From NCBI RefSeq assembly GCF_003651245.1, contig NZ_RAPE01000002.1, forward strand, positions 806,001-870,000: a stretch of 64,000 nt of DNA. Reading direction: 5' to 3'. Origin of the DNA: Roseovarius spongiae. GTDB taxonomy: Bacteria > Pseudomonadota > Alphaproteobacteria > Rhodobacterales > Rhodobacteraceae. The notes beneath the pieces were generated by a model, which was not told the DNA's origin, ran no database searches, and worked only from the letters and a program-made list of their open reading frames with translations. The position numbers and the translations under genes were made by a program. Positions 47,721 to 57,843 of this stretch are shown piece by piece. Numbering within the stretch: position 1 is the stretch's first letter; each line of letters begins with the position of its first letter.

Positions 47721-48260
47721 GCCAATGCTTTCTGCCGCCGTTTCACGGCGACGGTTAAGCAGGCGCTTGTTCGCAGGGCGTGGTTCGGCGCCTCGATACC
47801 CGCGCCGCGCGATCCAGCGTCACGCACCGGATCGGTTGACGAGAAGAGCAGAGACCGTCACCATCACCTTGCCGTCCGGAGCCGGAGAGTCGGCCGAAAT
47901 CGTTGATCGGCCATCGGCCCGCCGCCAGGCAGCGCCACTAAAATACTAAATTTACAATCACGCAATTAATGGAAAGAGTTTAGTCGAAGAAATCCCGATG
48001 GCAACAAGGAATGCGGATCGCTCAACATTATTGGCTCATGAACGTCTGAACAATTTCGGGCGCCGCTGGATGAGTGATCGGGTGGGCGAGCCGGTTTTGG
48101 TCAGGGCGGGATGGTGGCCCCTTGTCCGGGATAAGGCCGGCGCCGTCCGGAAGCGCGCGCTTGCCAAACCTCGAACCGGTTTTTCACGATTGAAAACGCT
48201 TGTCGCCTCGCTTCATACTCTGATCCAAAGCCAACCCTTGCCGAGAGGTGGGCCCTGACC
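47721..48260. other. 540-base gap between the aminotransferase and kinase genes
   Basis: The centre (about 47935-47995) is AT-rich, unlike the surrounding sequence. A frame of 86 codons runs from 47998 to 48258 but has a weak ribosome site and no recognisable domain, and the likely kinase promoter lies inside it, so I do not call it a gene with confidence. TTGAAA (48190-48195) and CATACT (48214-48219), 18 bases apart, could be the kinase promoter. Confidence 0.4.
48190..48219 (+). promoter_or_regulatory. Putative promoter of the hybrid kinase gene
   Basis: TTGAAA and CATACT with an 18-base spacer predict a transcript start near 48226, about 35 bases before the TTG start codon at 48261. Confidence 0.4.
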
Positions 48261-51167
48261 TTGCAGATAGACTTGGACGCACTTTTCGCGCATGCGCCTT
48301 CGCCCTACGTTCTCTTTGACTCCGACCTGCGGATGATCTGGGCCAATGACGCGTATCAGAAGGTCATAGGACGCCCGCGAGAGGCCTTTATCGGACGCCT
48401 CGTGACCGAAGCTTTTCCCGCACCCGCCGCCTCCGTGTCCGAGCGGATGCTGCGTGGATCCTTCCGTCGCGTGCTGGAAACCGGAGAGGCCGACCATCTG
48501 CCGCTGATACCCTATCCCATCAAGGACGAGGACGGCCGCGATGTCGAGCGTTACTGGAGCGCGACGCATACCCCGATCCCGGACGCCGAGGGGCGCGTCG
48601 AGTACATTCTGCAGAATACGATGGATGTGACCGATCTTGTCAGGGGTGAACAGGTCGCGGAATCCGAGGGGCTTGCCCGCAGCGCCGCGATGGTGCACCG
48701 CGCCGATGCCGTCGCAACCGAGAATCTGGCTCTTGGGAGGTTGACGGATTTCTTCCAGACCGCGTTCGACCAGGCCCCCAGCTTCATGGCGGTTCTGAAC
48801 GGTCCAGAGCATGTGTTCCAGATCGTGAACCAGGCCTATACCGATCTGATTGGCGGCAGGGAGGTGATCGGGTTGCCAGTCCGCGACGCGCTGCCCGATA
48901 TCCAGGGTCAAGGTTTCGTCGAGTTGCTCGATCAGGTGTATCGGACGGGCGAGCCGGTCTCTTTCACAGGGATGCCCGCGCAGATCCAGGCCTCTCCGGA
49001 TGTGCCGCCAGAGCAGCATTTCGTCGATTTCGTTTTTCACCCTCTGAATGACGACACGGGCCAGCGGACGGGCATTTTCGTGCAGGGGCACGACATCACG
49101 GGCCAGAAGATCGCCGAAGCCGAGCTGACCGCAAGACGCGATAAGTTCCGGGTCATGGCCCAAACCATGCCGAACCAGGTCTGGACGGCCGACAAGGATG
49201 GCGGACTGACCTGGTTGAACAAACGGACCTATGAATACACCGGCCACCGCGAGGGCGAGCTTTACGGCGCGGACTGGGCGCGGGTGGTGCATCCCGACGA
49301 CATCGAAGGGACACAGGCAAAATGGGCCGCCGCCATTCGGGAAGGCGTCACCTATGCAACCGAATTCCGCATTCGCAGGAACGATGGATGTTATCGCTGG
49401 CACATCGTCCGGGCCTCGCCCCTGCGCACCAGGGACGGGACGCTGACCGGCTGGGTCGGCACCAATACCGATATCGAAGAACGCAAGAACATCGAGGCGG
49501 AAATCGCCAAGGTGAACGCCTCTCTGGAAGCGAGGGTGGAACGCCGGAACCGCGAATTGGAGGAGCTGTACGCGGCGCTGCGCCAAAGTCAGAAACTCGA
49601 GGCGATCGGGAGCCTCGCAGGCGGGATCGCGCATGATTTCAACAATCTGCTACAGGTCATCACGGGCAATCTGCAATTCGCGATGCGCAACCTGCCGCCG
49701 GACTCTGCTGCGCGGGAACGCCTCGATCAGGCCATGAGAGGCGTCGAGCGTGGCGCGACGCTCGCCTCTCAGCTTCTGTCCTTTGCGCGCAAGCAACCTC
49801 TTGCGCCGGTGGTCACCGACCTGAATCGGCTGGTCAATGACACCTCGGAAATTCTGAGCAGCGCCATTGGCGAAGGCGTCGAGCTCGAAATACGCAGTGC
49901 CGACGGGCTGTGGAATACCAGCATCGATCGCAACAGCATGGAGAACGCCCTGCTGAATCTCGCGATCAATGCGCGCGATGCGATGGACGGGCAGGGAAAG
50001 CTGACGATCGATCTAAGCAATGCGGAACTGGATGAAGCCTTTGCGCGGACCCATCCCGATGCGAAGCCCGGCGAATATACCTGCCTGACGGTGGCGGACA
50101 CCGGTTGCGGAATGACGCCCGAGGTTCTGGACCGGATATTCGAGCCGTTCTTCACCACGAAGGCCGATGGTCTGGGCACAGGTCTTGGCCTTTCGATGGT
50201 CTACGGGTTCGCGAAACAGTCCGGCGGTCACGTCACGATCGACAGCGAAGTCGGGGAGGGCGCCGCGATCAGGATCTATCTGCCCCGCTCGCGCGAGGAA
50301 GAGCAGACGACGCGCGCCGTCGCCGACGCCGATTTGTCGGGCGGATCGGAGACGATCCTGCTGGTCGAGGATGACGACGAGGTGCGCGAAGTCACCGTCA
50401 ACATGCTGGGCGATCTTGGCTACACCGTTCTTCAGGCCTCCGACGCCAACGAGGCGCTGGATCTGTTGGCGCAAGAGCGAGCGATAGATCTTCTGTTCAC
50501 CGATGTCGTGATGCCGGGAGAGACGAATGGCCAGGTGCTGGCGGACCGGGCGCGCGAGATGCGGCCGGGGATCCCGGTGCTGTTCGCCTCCGGGTTCGTG
50601 CAGGATGCCATCGTGCAGGGCGGCCGGCTGAATGAAGGGGTGCAGCTGCTCGAGAAACCTTACACGCAATTGCAATTGGCGCAGAAGATCCGCGAGGTTC
50701 TGGGAAGCGATGGCGTTGCGGTAAGTGTCGCCGCGCCGGACGCCGAGGTGGTTTCCGATCAGGCCGAGGGCGCGGCCCCGACCACGCAAACGACAGATAG
50801 CCCGCGCGTTCTGATCTGCGAGGATGACGCATTGATCCGGCTCGACATGGTGGAACAGTTGCGCGAGGCCGGCTACGAAGTGCTGGAAGCCGCCAGCGCG
50901 CGCGCGGCGCTCGATTGGCTGCGCTCCGAGCTGGTGGACGTGTTGATCACGGATGTCGGCTTGCCAGACCAGACAGGCGAGGAACTGGCGCAGGAGGCGA
51001 GGGCCGCGCATGTCGACCTGCCGGTGATCTTCGCGACGGGCGATGTCGATGTCCCTTCCGCCGCGACGTTGGGCAACTGCAAGGTCCTGAGCAAGCCGTT
51101 CGGAAGCGCCATCCTGCAGGACGCCGTTGAGGAGATTTTCATCTCTCGGGGAAGAAACGCGCGATAA
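48261..51167 (+). CDS. PAS-containing hybrid histidine kinase with two receiver domains
   Basis: A 968-residue soluble signal protein with no membrane segment. The order is a PAS domain (about 5-125), a PAS-like domain (165-290), a PAS_3-type domain (295-410), a coiled linker, HisKA with His458 (GGIAHDFNN), an HATPase with [16 protein letters not shown] and [12 protein letters not shown], then two receiver domains with phospho-acceptors Asp748 (FTDVVMPG) and Asp898 (ITDVGLPD). Translation appears to start at TTG 48261. The second receiver lies at the very C-terminus and could pass phosphate on or act as a sink. No response regulator is adjacent. Confidence 0.92.
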   Translation: MQIDLDALFAHAPSPYVLFDSDLRMIWANDAYQKVIGRPREAFIGRLVTEAFPAPAASVSERMLRGSFRRVLETGEADHLPLIPYPIKDEDGRDVERYWSATHTPIPDAEGRVEYILQNTMDVTDLVRGEQVAESEGLARSAAMVHRADAVATENLALGRLTDFFQTAFDQAPSFMAVLNGPEHVFQIVNQAYTDLIGGREVIGLPVRDALPDIQGQGFVELLDQVYRTGEPVSFTGMPAQIQASPDVPPEQHFVDFVFHPLNDDTGQRTGIFVQGHDITGQKIAEAELTARRDKFRVMAQTMPNQVWTADKDGGLTWLNKRTYEYTGHREGELYGADWARVVHPDDIEGTQAKWAAAIREGVTYATEFRIRRNDGCYRWHIVRASPLRTRDGTLTGWVGTNTDIEERKNIEAEIAKVNASLEARVERRNRELEELYAALRQSQKLEAIGSLAGGIAHDFNNLLQVITGNLQFAMRNLPPDSAARERLDQAMRGVERGATLASQLLSFARKQPLAPVVTDLNRLVNDTSEILSSAIGEGVELEIRSADGLWNTSIDRNSMENALLNLAINARDAMDGQGKLTIDLSNAELDEAFARTHPDAKPGEYTCLTVADTGCGMTPEVLDRIFEPFFTTKADGLGTGLGLSMVYGFAKQSGGHVTIDSEVGEGAAIRIYLPRSREEEQTTRAVADADLSGGSETILLVEDDDEVREVTVNMLGDLGYTVLQASDANEALDLLAQERAIDLLFTDVVMPGETNGQVLADRAREMRPGIPVLFASGFVQDAIVQGGRLNEGVQLLEKPYTQLQLAQKIREVLGSDGVAVSVAAPDAEVVSDQAEGAAPTTQTTDSPRVLICEDDALIRLDMVEQLREAGYEVLEAASARAALDWLRSELVDVLITDVGLPDQTGEELAQEARAAHVDLPVIFATGDVDVPSAATLGNCKVLSKPFGSAILQDAVEEIFISRGRNAR

Positions 51168-51330
51168 TCGATCGTCTTCGCATCGGCCATCATGCTTCGG
51201 TGCGAAACGATGCCGTCGCGCTGCCGGCGCCGCCGTGCGCGCCGTCTGGACCCGAGGCATCGCCGCGCATCGTGCGAGCTCGGAAAAACATCGATTGAAC
51301 GGATGACCCCTTGAACCCTGCGCAGGTCAT

Positions 51331-51349
51331 CCATATACCATCCATATGG
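51331..51349. promoter_or_regulatory. Palindromic operator before the RHH regulator gene
   Basis: CCATAT (51331-51336) and ATATGG (51344-51349) are perfect inverted repeats separated by 7 bases, 15 bases before the ATG at 51364. Ribbon-helix-helix proteins often bind such palindromes in their own promoters, so autoregulation is likely. Confidence 0.6.
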
Positions 51350-51363
51350 ATGGAGGTGACGCC

Positions 51364-51780
51364 ATGAGGAATGTCAGGCAAATCAGTGACAAGTTCCCCG
51401 ACAATGAAAAGATCACGATCAACCTCGGCTATGTTGATCTGGGGCGGATCGACCTGCTGGTGCAGGAGGGGTTCTATTCGAACCGCAGCGATTTCATCCG
51501 CACCGCGATTCGCAACCAGCTCGATACGCAGGGTGACGCCGTCACCAAGACGATCGAGCGACACACGATGGAGCTGGGATTGCGCGATTACAGCCGGGCC
51601 GAGCTGGAGGCGCTGAAGGCGAAGGGTGAGATGCTGCATGTCAAGGTCGTCGGCCTCGCGCGCTTCGACGCGGATGTGACGCCCGATCTTGCGCGCGACA
51701 CCATAGCGTCGATCACTGTCCTGGGGGCGGTCCAGGCCAGCCCCGACATCAAGAAGGCGCTTGCCGACCGTATGCGGTAA
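51364..51780 (+). CDS. CopG/ribbon-helix-helix type transcriptional regulator
   Basis: A 138-residue protein. The N-terminal strand-helix-helix (KITINLGYVDLGRIDLL, then SNRSDFIRTAIRNQL) is a CopG/Arc-type DNA-binding dimer module; the C-terminal part has a basic EALKAKGEMLHVKVVGLARF section that may bind a ligand or form a tetramer. GGAGGTGAC precedes ATG 51364; an in-frame ATG at 51346 would overlap the palindrome. It heads an operon with an esterase and an acyltransferase, and probably regulates it. Confidence 0.85.
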   Translation: MRNVRQISDKFPDNEKITINLGYVDLGRIDLLVQEGFYSNRSDFIRTAIRNQLDTQGDAVTKTIERHTMELGLRDYSRAELEALKAKGEMLHVKVVGLARFDADVTPDLARDTIASITVLGAVQASPDIKKALADRMR

Positions 51781-51805
51781 CGCCCTTAGCAAAGGGAAAA
51801 AGAAG

Positions 51806-52882
51806 ATGATGAAGTTCAACGTCGGCGCAAAGCGTCCGGCGCAGGGAAACCTGCGCGCTGCGAACCTTGCCGCCGCCAACGATCTAGTGCAGCGCACGCT
51901 GGCGCAGCACGGGCTGGCCGCCGGCCCGGACGCCCCGGCGTCAGGGCCCGGGGGGCTGGCGGATCTGCAGGCGCTGATGGGACGTCTCGGCGCACAAGCC
52001 GGGCCGCCCGCGTCGGCGGCGCCCATGCCGGAGGGGGCTGCGTTCAGGTCGGGCAGATTCGCCTGCGCGGCCGGCGCGCGCGGTTCTCGGACCTATGTGC
52101 CGGCATCGGCGACGCAGGGCGTCGAAGGGGTGGTCATGATGCTTCACGGCTGCACCCAGTCGGCCGAGGATTTCGCCATCGGCGCCGGCATGAACGCGCT
52201 GGCCGAGACACACCGTCTGATCGTGATCTATCCGCAGCAATCGCGCCGCGACAACGCGCAATCCTGCTGGAACTGGTTCAGCCCGGGCGATCAGCGAAAG
52301 GGCAGGGGCGAGCCCGCGATCCTCGCCGGCATCGCGCGGGAAGCCTTGGCCGAATTCGCCGTGCCGCCCGAGCGTTGCTTCGTGGCGGGGCTGTCCGCCG
52401 GGGGCGCGATGGCGATGATCCTGGCGCGAACCTATCCGGAAGTATTCGCGGCCGTGGGCGTGCATTCGGGCCTCGCGCATGGCGCGGCGCGCGATGTTTC
52501 CTCCGCCTTTGCCGCGATGGCCGGGAACGGTGCGCAAGCGACGGAGATCCCGGGCGCCGGGCAGCCTGTTCGGTGCATCCTGTTCCACGGAACCGCGGAC
52601 GCCACCGTGCATCGTTCGAACGCTGAGGCGGTCGCGCGACAGGCCCTGGCCGGAGCGCCGCAGACTGTCGAGACGCAGGCCGAGGGAAACGCAGGAGGGC
52701 GAAGCTATCAACGCCGCATAGCCACGGACGCGCAGGGCAAGGTCCTGTTGGAGCAATGGACGGTCGAGGGGCTGGGCCATGCATGGTCGGGCGGAAACGC
52801 GGACGGCTCCTACACCGATGCACAAGGCCCTGACGCCAGCGCCGAGATGGTGCGATTTTTCTTGAACCGAGAGGAAGACTGA
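51806..52882 (+). CDS. PHB-depolymerase-family esterase
   Basis: A 358-residue alpha/beta hydrolase of the poly(3-hydroxybutyrate) depolymerase/feruloyl esterase group. LHGCTQSAEDFA is the oxyanion motif, GLSAGGAMA gives Ser197, FHGTADATVH carries the Asp and GLGHAWSGG the His. The 80 residues before the domain are low-complexity and not a clear signal peptide, so it may be cytoplasmic; the CTQS motif matches short-chain PHA depolymerases. Two Met codons at 51806 and 51809 are possible. It follows the RHH gene by 25 bases. Confidence 0.88.
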   Translation: MMKFNVGAKRPAQGNLRAANLAAANDLVQRTLAQHGLAAGPDAPASGPGGLADLQALMGRLGAQAGPPASAAPMPEGAAFRSGRFACAAGARGSRTYVPASATQGVEGVVMMLHGCTQSAEDFAIGAGMNALAETHRLIVIYPQQSRRDNAQSCWNWFSPGDQRKGRGEPAILAGIAREALAEFAVPPERCFVAGLSAGGAMAMILARTYPEVFAAVGVHSGLAHGAARDVSSAFAAMAGNGAQATEIPGAGQPVRCILFHGTADATVHRSNAEAVARQALAGAPQTVETQAEGNAGGRSYQRRIATDAQGKVLLEQWTVEGLGHAWSGGNADGSYTDAQGPDASAEMVRFFLNREED

Positions 52883-52883
52883 G

Positions 52884-54074
52884 ATGAGCGCGACAACACT
52901 GACCTTCGACGCCGTAGATGAGGCCAGCCCCGGTCCCAAATGGGCCGCGCGGTGGGCGCGGTCCTGGCCCGCCTACGAGACATGGTTCGTCGCCCGTAGC
53001 GGCGGCGCCAGCCCGTCCCGCGCGGAATGCGAGGCCGCGCTTGCGCATTACATGCCGGAACTGGCGCCGCTGCACCGCCGGCTGACCCTGCTTGCAGGTG
53101 GTTCGGACCGCGCGGCGCGGTTCCTGTCCACCTGGCGCCCACCGGTCTACCTGGGCGGTTGTTCGATCGCGGCGGCGGCCAGGGGCGAGACCGTGCGGCT
53201 GGTGCGCAATTACGACCTGTCGCCTGAACTGAACGAGGGGTTGCTCTTGCGCAGCGAATGGACGGGGCGCGCCGTGATGGGGATGGTCGAATTCCTCTGG
53301 GGCCTGTCGGACGGGATCAACGATGCGGGCCTCAGCGTCGCGCTGGCCTATGGCGGGCGGGCCGAGACAGGGCGCGGGTTTGGCGTCACGACCATCCTGC
53401 GCTACGTGCTTGAGACCTGCGATACGGTCGAGGCGGCGTTGGCCGTGCTGCGGCGGGTGCCGTCGCACATGGCCTATAACGTCGTCCTGGCCGATGCCGC
53501 GGGGCGCACCGCGAGCGTCGAACTCCACCCCGGCGGCGGCGCGAGGATCATGCCGCAGGCGATCGCCACGAACCACCAGGGCGCCGGTCAGGCGGACAGA
53601 CCGCAATTCACCCGCACCTTCGAGCGGCACGCGCATCTGAAGCGGTTGCGGCGCGATCCCCGGAAGCTGCGACGGGCGTTCCTGCGGCCGCCGCTGCGGC
53701 AGGATCGCTACGGCGAAGGATTCGGCACGCTGTTCACGGCGGAATACGATCCGAAGGCGCGCGCGCTGTCCCTGACCATGGGCGATGCGCAGTGGGACCA
53801 GAGCCTCGAACGTTTTTCCGAGAGACGGGAGGTGGCCGACTATGGTCCCGCGCGCGCTCCGGCGCAGGCGATCGGTCACCTGCCGGCAGCGCCGCACCGG
53901 GATCACCACGTCCCGGACTGGAGGGCATGGACCCGGATCGACTGGAACGAGGTCGCCCGCGATTACGCCGCAGGACAAGGCCGGACGATGGAGGCGTATC
54001 TGGCGGCGGCGACGCCGCGTCCATGTTGCGGGGACAATTCGGCCGCGTCGGTCATGAGGTCGTCGGAGCCGTAG
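52884..54074 (+). CDS. C45-type acyltransferase/hydrolase
   Basis: A 396-residue protein of the C45 family (acyl-CoA:6-aminopenicillanate acyltransferase-like Ntn hydrolases). GGCSIAAAA holds the probable nucleophilic Cys93, which would become the N-terminus after self-cleavage, and RLVRNYDLSPEL follows, a typical NRNxD-like site. An AIATNHQG section is also family-like. It begins 1 base after the esterase stop, so the two should be made together. Possible substrates include N-acyl amides, including N-acyl homoserine lactones, but this is only an inference from the family. Confidence 0.85.
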   Translation: MSATTLTFDAVDEASPGPKWAARWARSWPAYETWFVARSGGASPSRAECEAALAHYMPELAPLHRRLTLLAGGSDRAARFLSTWRPPVYLGGCSIAAAARGETVRLVRNYDLSPELNEGLLLRSEWTGRAVMGMVEFLWGLSDGINDAGLSVALAYGGRAETGRGFGVTTILRYVLETCDTVEAALAVLRRVPSHMAYNVVLADAAGRTASVELHPGGGARIMPQAIATNHQGAGQADRPQFTRTFERHAHLKRLRRDPRKLRRAFLRPPLRQDRYGEGFGTLFTAEYDPKARALSLTMGDAQWDQSLERFSERREVADYGPARAPAQAIGHLPAAPHRDHHVPDWRAWTRIDWNEVARDYAAGQGRTMEAYLAAATPRPCCGDNSAASVMRSSEP

Positions 54075-54155
54075 ATGTCATCCGACGCCTGACCGAGTTT
54101 CCGCGCGGCGTCTTCCGCGTCAAATGCGCATTTCTCGGCGCCGGCGCATGCGTGG

Positions 54156-55211
54156 CTATGATGGCGTTGTCGTCGCGGCCACGTCCGCTCCCGCGGCTGT
54201 GGCTTCAAGAAGCCGCAGCCAGTCCCGCGCCACCGTTCGGAGGCGAAAGGCGGGATTGGCCGCGACCCGCGGCGGCGAACGGCGCCACTCCGCGATGCGA
54301 GCGAGGATTTGCCTCGGGTCGTCGCCGTCCACCAATTGCCGCGGGTCCGGCACGATTTCGGCATTCGCGCCCAGCCCGTCATGGACAAGAGCCGGCGTTC
54401 CGACGGCGTTCGCCTCCGCCAGGATCAGCCCGAAGGTTTCGGCGAATTTGGTCTGCGGATAGAACAGGCACAGCGCGCGGCGCATCTGGCGGATCAGCGC
54501 CGGGTGCGAGAGCGACCCGACGAACACCACGCCCTCCGGCGCCGGTCCGGTGTCCCATCGCATGTACCCCGGGTCGGCGACGACAAGCGTCAGGTCCGGT
54601 ATCTCGCGACGCACGGCCGCGAACTGGGCGAAGACTTCATCCAGCCCCTTGTGCGGCGAACTCGCGAACAGGAGCCGGCAAGGGTCGCGCGGTGTGACGT
54701 CGGGGCGCAGATCGTCGTCGACAGGATTATAGATCACGCGCAGGAGTGGTTTCACGTCTTCGCCGAGAAAGCGCCGAAGCTTTGCGGCATGGGTGTGAGA
54801 GACGCAGATGACCGGGATGCCGGCAGATTTCAATGCGGCGCCCATCCTGCGGTTATGTCGACCCGGATAGACATGCAGCCAAAGGAAGATCGGCGTATCG
54901 GGATGGCGTTTGCGCAGCTTCAGCGCAACCTTCCAGCGGTTGATGACGATGATCGCGGCGAAGGGGGCGGCGCCGTCGACCTGGGGTAGGGGGTGCAACT
55001 GACCCGCCGGCGACTGCCGCCGCTCGCGCCGGCCCTCCTGGTAATGCGCGATGTCAAAGCGAGCGCGCAGGGCGGTCGCGATGCGCAGCACCGTGGCCTC
55101 TGTCCCGCCCAGTCCGCCAGTTTCCAGGTCGGGCAGATCGTATCCCGCCGCGCTGCACGGATCGACGATGGCGATGCGGGGCCTATCCGCCTCATGCCGC
55201 AGCGTCTTCAT
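54156..55211 (-). CDS. Glycosyltransferase family 4 type protein
   Basis: A 351-residue GT-B fold enzyme. GGLGGTEATVLRIA near the N-terminus binds the acceptor side, and ETFGLILAEANAVGTPALV near the C-terminus contains the E-x7-E motif that holds the nucleotide sugar. It would transfer an activated hexose in the cytoplasm. The start at 55211 overlaps the end of the next upstream gene by 4 bases (ATGA), making a three-gene operon of glycosyltransferases reading leftward from 57636. Confidence 0.9.
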   Translation of the reverse strand: MKTLRHEADRPRIAIVDPCSAAGYDLPDLETGGLGGTEATVLRIATALRARFDIAHYQEGRRERRQSPAGQLHPLPQVDGAAPFAAIIVINRWKVALKLRKRHPDTPIFLWLHVYPGRHNRRMGAALKSAGIPVICVSHTHAAKLRRFLGEDVKPLLRVIYNPVDDDLRPDVTPRDPCRLLFASSPHKGLDEVFAQFAAVRREIPDLTLVVADPGYMRWDTGPAPEGVVFVGSLSHPALIRQMRRALCLFYPQTKFAETFGLILAEANAVGTPALVHDGLGANAEIVPDPRQLVDGDDPRQILARIAEWRRSPPRVAANPAFRLRTVARDWLRLLEATAAGADVAATTTPS

Positions 55212-56176
55212 TGCGCGGCCATCTGGGGCGCGCGATTTGCCGCCAGGCTCTGTTGCACGGCCGCTGCCGTCTGTTGCGTGACCGGCATGTCGCGCTGGCG
55301 CAGCCAACCCGGTTGGCTGACATGCGCCAGCCCGAGGTGCGGGATGTCCACCGGCGCCGGATCTACCTTGCCGGTCTTGCGCCAGCGGTCGACCCGGGCC
55401 CAGACCGCTTGACGGTCGGCCCGGCGCCGGGCGCTGTCGTAATCCGACGCCGCGGATTGCGTCAGGCTGTCCGGCGTCTCGATCTTGGTCAGCAGCAGTT
55501 CCGGCACGATCCAGATGACCTCGCCGTTGAGGATCAGCCGGTTGCGGAACTCTCGATCCTCCTCGATGCAATCTTCGAAGCCGCCGAGGCGGCGGAACAC
55601 GTCGGCGGCGAAAAGCCCCGAATTGACATGCGTCCATTCGCCCGGCACCTGGGCGCCCATCTGCAGGTTCGGAAACACGTCATCAAGCAGCGACAGATCG
55701 CGCCTGATCTCGACCCGCCGCCCGTCCGACAGGATCAGCTCGTGGTGGACGAGCGCGGCGCTCACCTCCAGCCGTTGGCCCGCCTGCTTGCCAGCGAGGC
55801 GCCAGTTCAGGCAGTCATCGGCGCCGATGTCCTGCGCCGTCAGCACGCGTACCTGATGCAGCAGCTTGTCGCGATGCGGGATATCGTCGGAGTCGTGGAA
55901 GGTGACCGCATCGCCCCCGGTCAGCAGAAGCCCCGCGTTCTTGGCATTGGCCGTGCCGAGGTTCCGCGCAAGGCGGATGTAGTTGAATTTCGGATGCGTC
56001 AGGAATGGCTCCACCGCCTGCGCCGTCGCATCGGTGCTGGCATCGTCGATCACGGTGACGCGGGTGTTCCACCAGCTTTGATCCAGCGCCGCGCGGATCG
56101 CCGCGTCGATCAGATGCGCGCGGTTGTAGGTCGGAATGACGATATCGACCAGGGGGGACAGCGGATCACGGGTCAT
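55208..56176 (-). CDS. Glycosyltransferase family 2
   Basis: A 322-residue GT-A fold enzyme: VDIVIPTYNRAHLIDAAI, IDDASTD, FHDSDDIPH (DxD-like metal site) and CIEEDREFRNRLI (the ED base region). It has no membrane helix. It is the middle gene of the three-gene operon, overlapping both neighbours by 4 bases. The product is probably a surface polysaccharide or glycolipid; which sugars are used cannot be read from the sequence. Confidence 0.9.
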   Translation of the reverse strand: MTRDPLSPLVDIVIPTYNRAHLIDAAIRAALDQSWWNTRVTVIDDASTDATAQAVEPFLTHPKFNYIRLARNLGTANAKNAGLLLTGGDAVTFHDSDDIPHRDKLLHQVRVLTAQDIGADDCLNWRLAGKQAGQRLEVSAALVHHELILSDGRRVEIRRDLSLLDDVFPNLQMGAQVPGEWTHVNSGLFAADVFRRLGGFEDCIEEDREFRNRLILNGEVIWIVPELLLTKIETPDSLTQSAASDYDSARRRADRQAVWARVDRWRKTGKVDPAPVDIPHLGLAHVSQPGWLRQRDMPVTQQTAAAVQQSLAANRAPQMAAQ

Positions 56177-57636
56177 GCGGGCGTCTCTCTCATGGCTGGC
56201 ATGACGGACTCACGATAAGCGCGCAGACTGCGGCCGGTCAGCAGCGCCGCCGGCCACGGCAGCATCAGCGCCGCGAGCGCCGCGAGGATTACCGGACTTG
56301 CCGGAGCGGAGACGGCCAGCAGAAGCGTTGCGGCGACAAACAGAACCAATTGGCAGTGGTGGAGATCCCTTGAGGCGCGAAGCTTGTCGCCGGTCTTGTC
56401 CGTCACGATGAAGGTCAGGCGGCTGCCAATCAGCGCGTCGACCGTGGCCTTGGCGGATTGCGGCGCCAGCGCGGTGCGACAGGCGAGAGCATGCAGGACA
56501 ATCCGCGCAGGCAATCCATCCCGCCAACCGCGCGTCAGGACGCGCAGGACGATATCGCAAAGGCTGAGAAGGATGGCGAAACCGGCCAGCGTCGCCGCGA
56601 ACGTGTGGCCGCGCCCGGTCAGCAACCACATGCACAGGAGCGTGAAGGGCGCCAGCGCCAGGTTGAACCACGCGGTCAGCTGGGACAGGATGACCAGCCG
56701 CCTGGCAAGGGTGAGGGAGCCCGCGCCGGTGAAGATGAGCCGGGCGTGCCGGATCAACGTCTGGGCATTGCCGCTGCACCAGCGATAGCGCTGCCTTTCA
56801 AGGTCGTGCAACGACAGGGGCAAGAGACCCTTTCCCACGACCTGGTTGATGAAACGCCCCGAAAACCCCCCATTGCACAGCCGCACGCCCAGTTCCGCAT
56901 CCTCGGTCGTGGTCGCGCCCGACCATCCCCCCGCCGCCGCCAGCGCCGCGCGGGAGATGACGCACAGGGTGCCGGTCAGCAGCACCGCCTCGGCATCGTC
57001 GGCCTTGGCTGCGTTGGTGCGGAAATATTCCTCGAGTTCGGCGTCCACCCCCGGGGCGGCGATGGTGGCGCCGCTATAGGATTGCGGAAACTGCACGTAA
57101 TCCGCGCCTGTCCGATGCAGAGCCGCCGCAGCGCGGCGCAGAAAATCGCGTGCGACCACGTAATCGGCGTCTACCGTGACGACATGGGTGGTGCGGGGGT
57201 CGACATGGTCAAGCGCGATGTTGAGCGCCCCGGCCTTGGCGCCCGAGACCTGCATGCGGTGCAAGAACCGGATGCGGTCGGGATGAGCCATGCAGAACCG
57301 CTCGACCGGCTTCCAGAGCGCCGGATCGGCGGTGTTGTTGTCCATCACGATGATCTCGAAACCTTCGGGGGGCCAATCCTGGGCCAGAAGGGCGCGCAGA
57401 GTGGCGATCACCAGGCCGGGCGGCTCGGCGTGGGTGGCGACATGGACCGAGAACCAGTGCCCGGCGGGAGCCCGCGCGCCCGATGCAGAGTGCGCGGCCT
57501 GACAGGCGAGCAGCGGCCGAAGCGCCATCAGCGCAAGCTGAATTGTGATGATCACGGCGCAGATCAGCGCACCCAGGGGCGGCAGCAGAATCGCGAGAAC
57601 CAGCACCGTCAATGCTGTGAAACACCGTAGCTTCAT
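56173..57636 (-). CDS. Membrane-bound processive-type glycosyltransferase family 2
   Basis: A 487-residue enzyme of the cellulose synthase/hyaluronan synthase/NodC class. Two N-terminal helices (about 5-40) precede the catalytic domain with IVMDNNTAD, VTVDADYV, TTEDAELGVRL and the QRYRW motif that follows the growing chain. Four or more C-terminal helices complete the membrane part. All catalytic Asp sites and QxxRW are intact, so it is expected to make a polymer and pass it through the membrane. No BcsB, BcsZ or export partner is adjacent. It is the first gene of the operon. Confidence 0.9.
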   Translation of the reverse strand: MKLRCFTALTVLVLAILLPPLGALICAVIITIQLALMALRPLLACQAAHSASGARAPAGHWFSVHVATHAEPPGLVIATLRALLAQDWPPEGFEIIVMDNNTADPALWKPVERFCMAHPDRIRFLHRMQVSGAKAGALNIALDHVDPRTTHVVTVDADYVVARDFLRRAAAALHRTGADYVQFPQSYSGATIAAPGVDAELEEYFRTNAAKADDAEAVLLTGTLCVISRAALAAAGGWSGATTTEDAELGVRLCNGGFSGRFINQVVGKGLLPLSLHDLERQRYRWCSGNAQTLIRHARLIFTGAGSLTLARRLVILSQLTAWFNLALAPFTLLCMWLLTGRGHTFAATLAGFAILLSLCDIVLRVLTRGWRDGLPARIVLHALACRTALAPQSAKATVDALIGSRLTFIVTDKTGDKLRASRDLHHCQLVLFVAATLLLAVSAPASPVILAALAALMLPWPAALLTGRSLRAYRESVMPAMRETPA

Positions 57637-57843
57637 CGTTCGCCCCCGAGGCGTTGAACGGCGACAATCGCCTCCAGAAATCAGCAGGTTACAGTTTATC
57701 CTGGCTAGTGATCCGGGAACGCGTCACGCCGCCTCTGGGTTCCTGCGCGCAAGCGTACAGAGACCTTGCGGGCAAAATACTGCTCCCGCTCTTCAAGCCC
57801 GTCCTTCAACTGGTGGATTGAAACGCGACCGGGAGTTTGGTTT

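Noticed and set aside
47998..48258. 86-codon plus-strand frame ending just before the kinase
   Set aside because: The ribosome site is weak, no domain is visible, and the likely kinase promoter lies inside it. It is possible but not supported.
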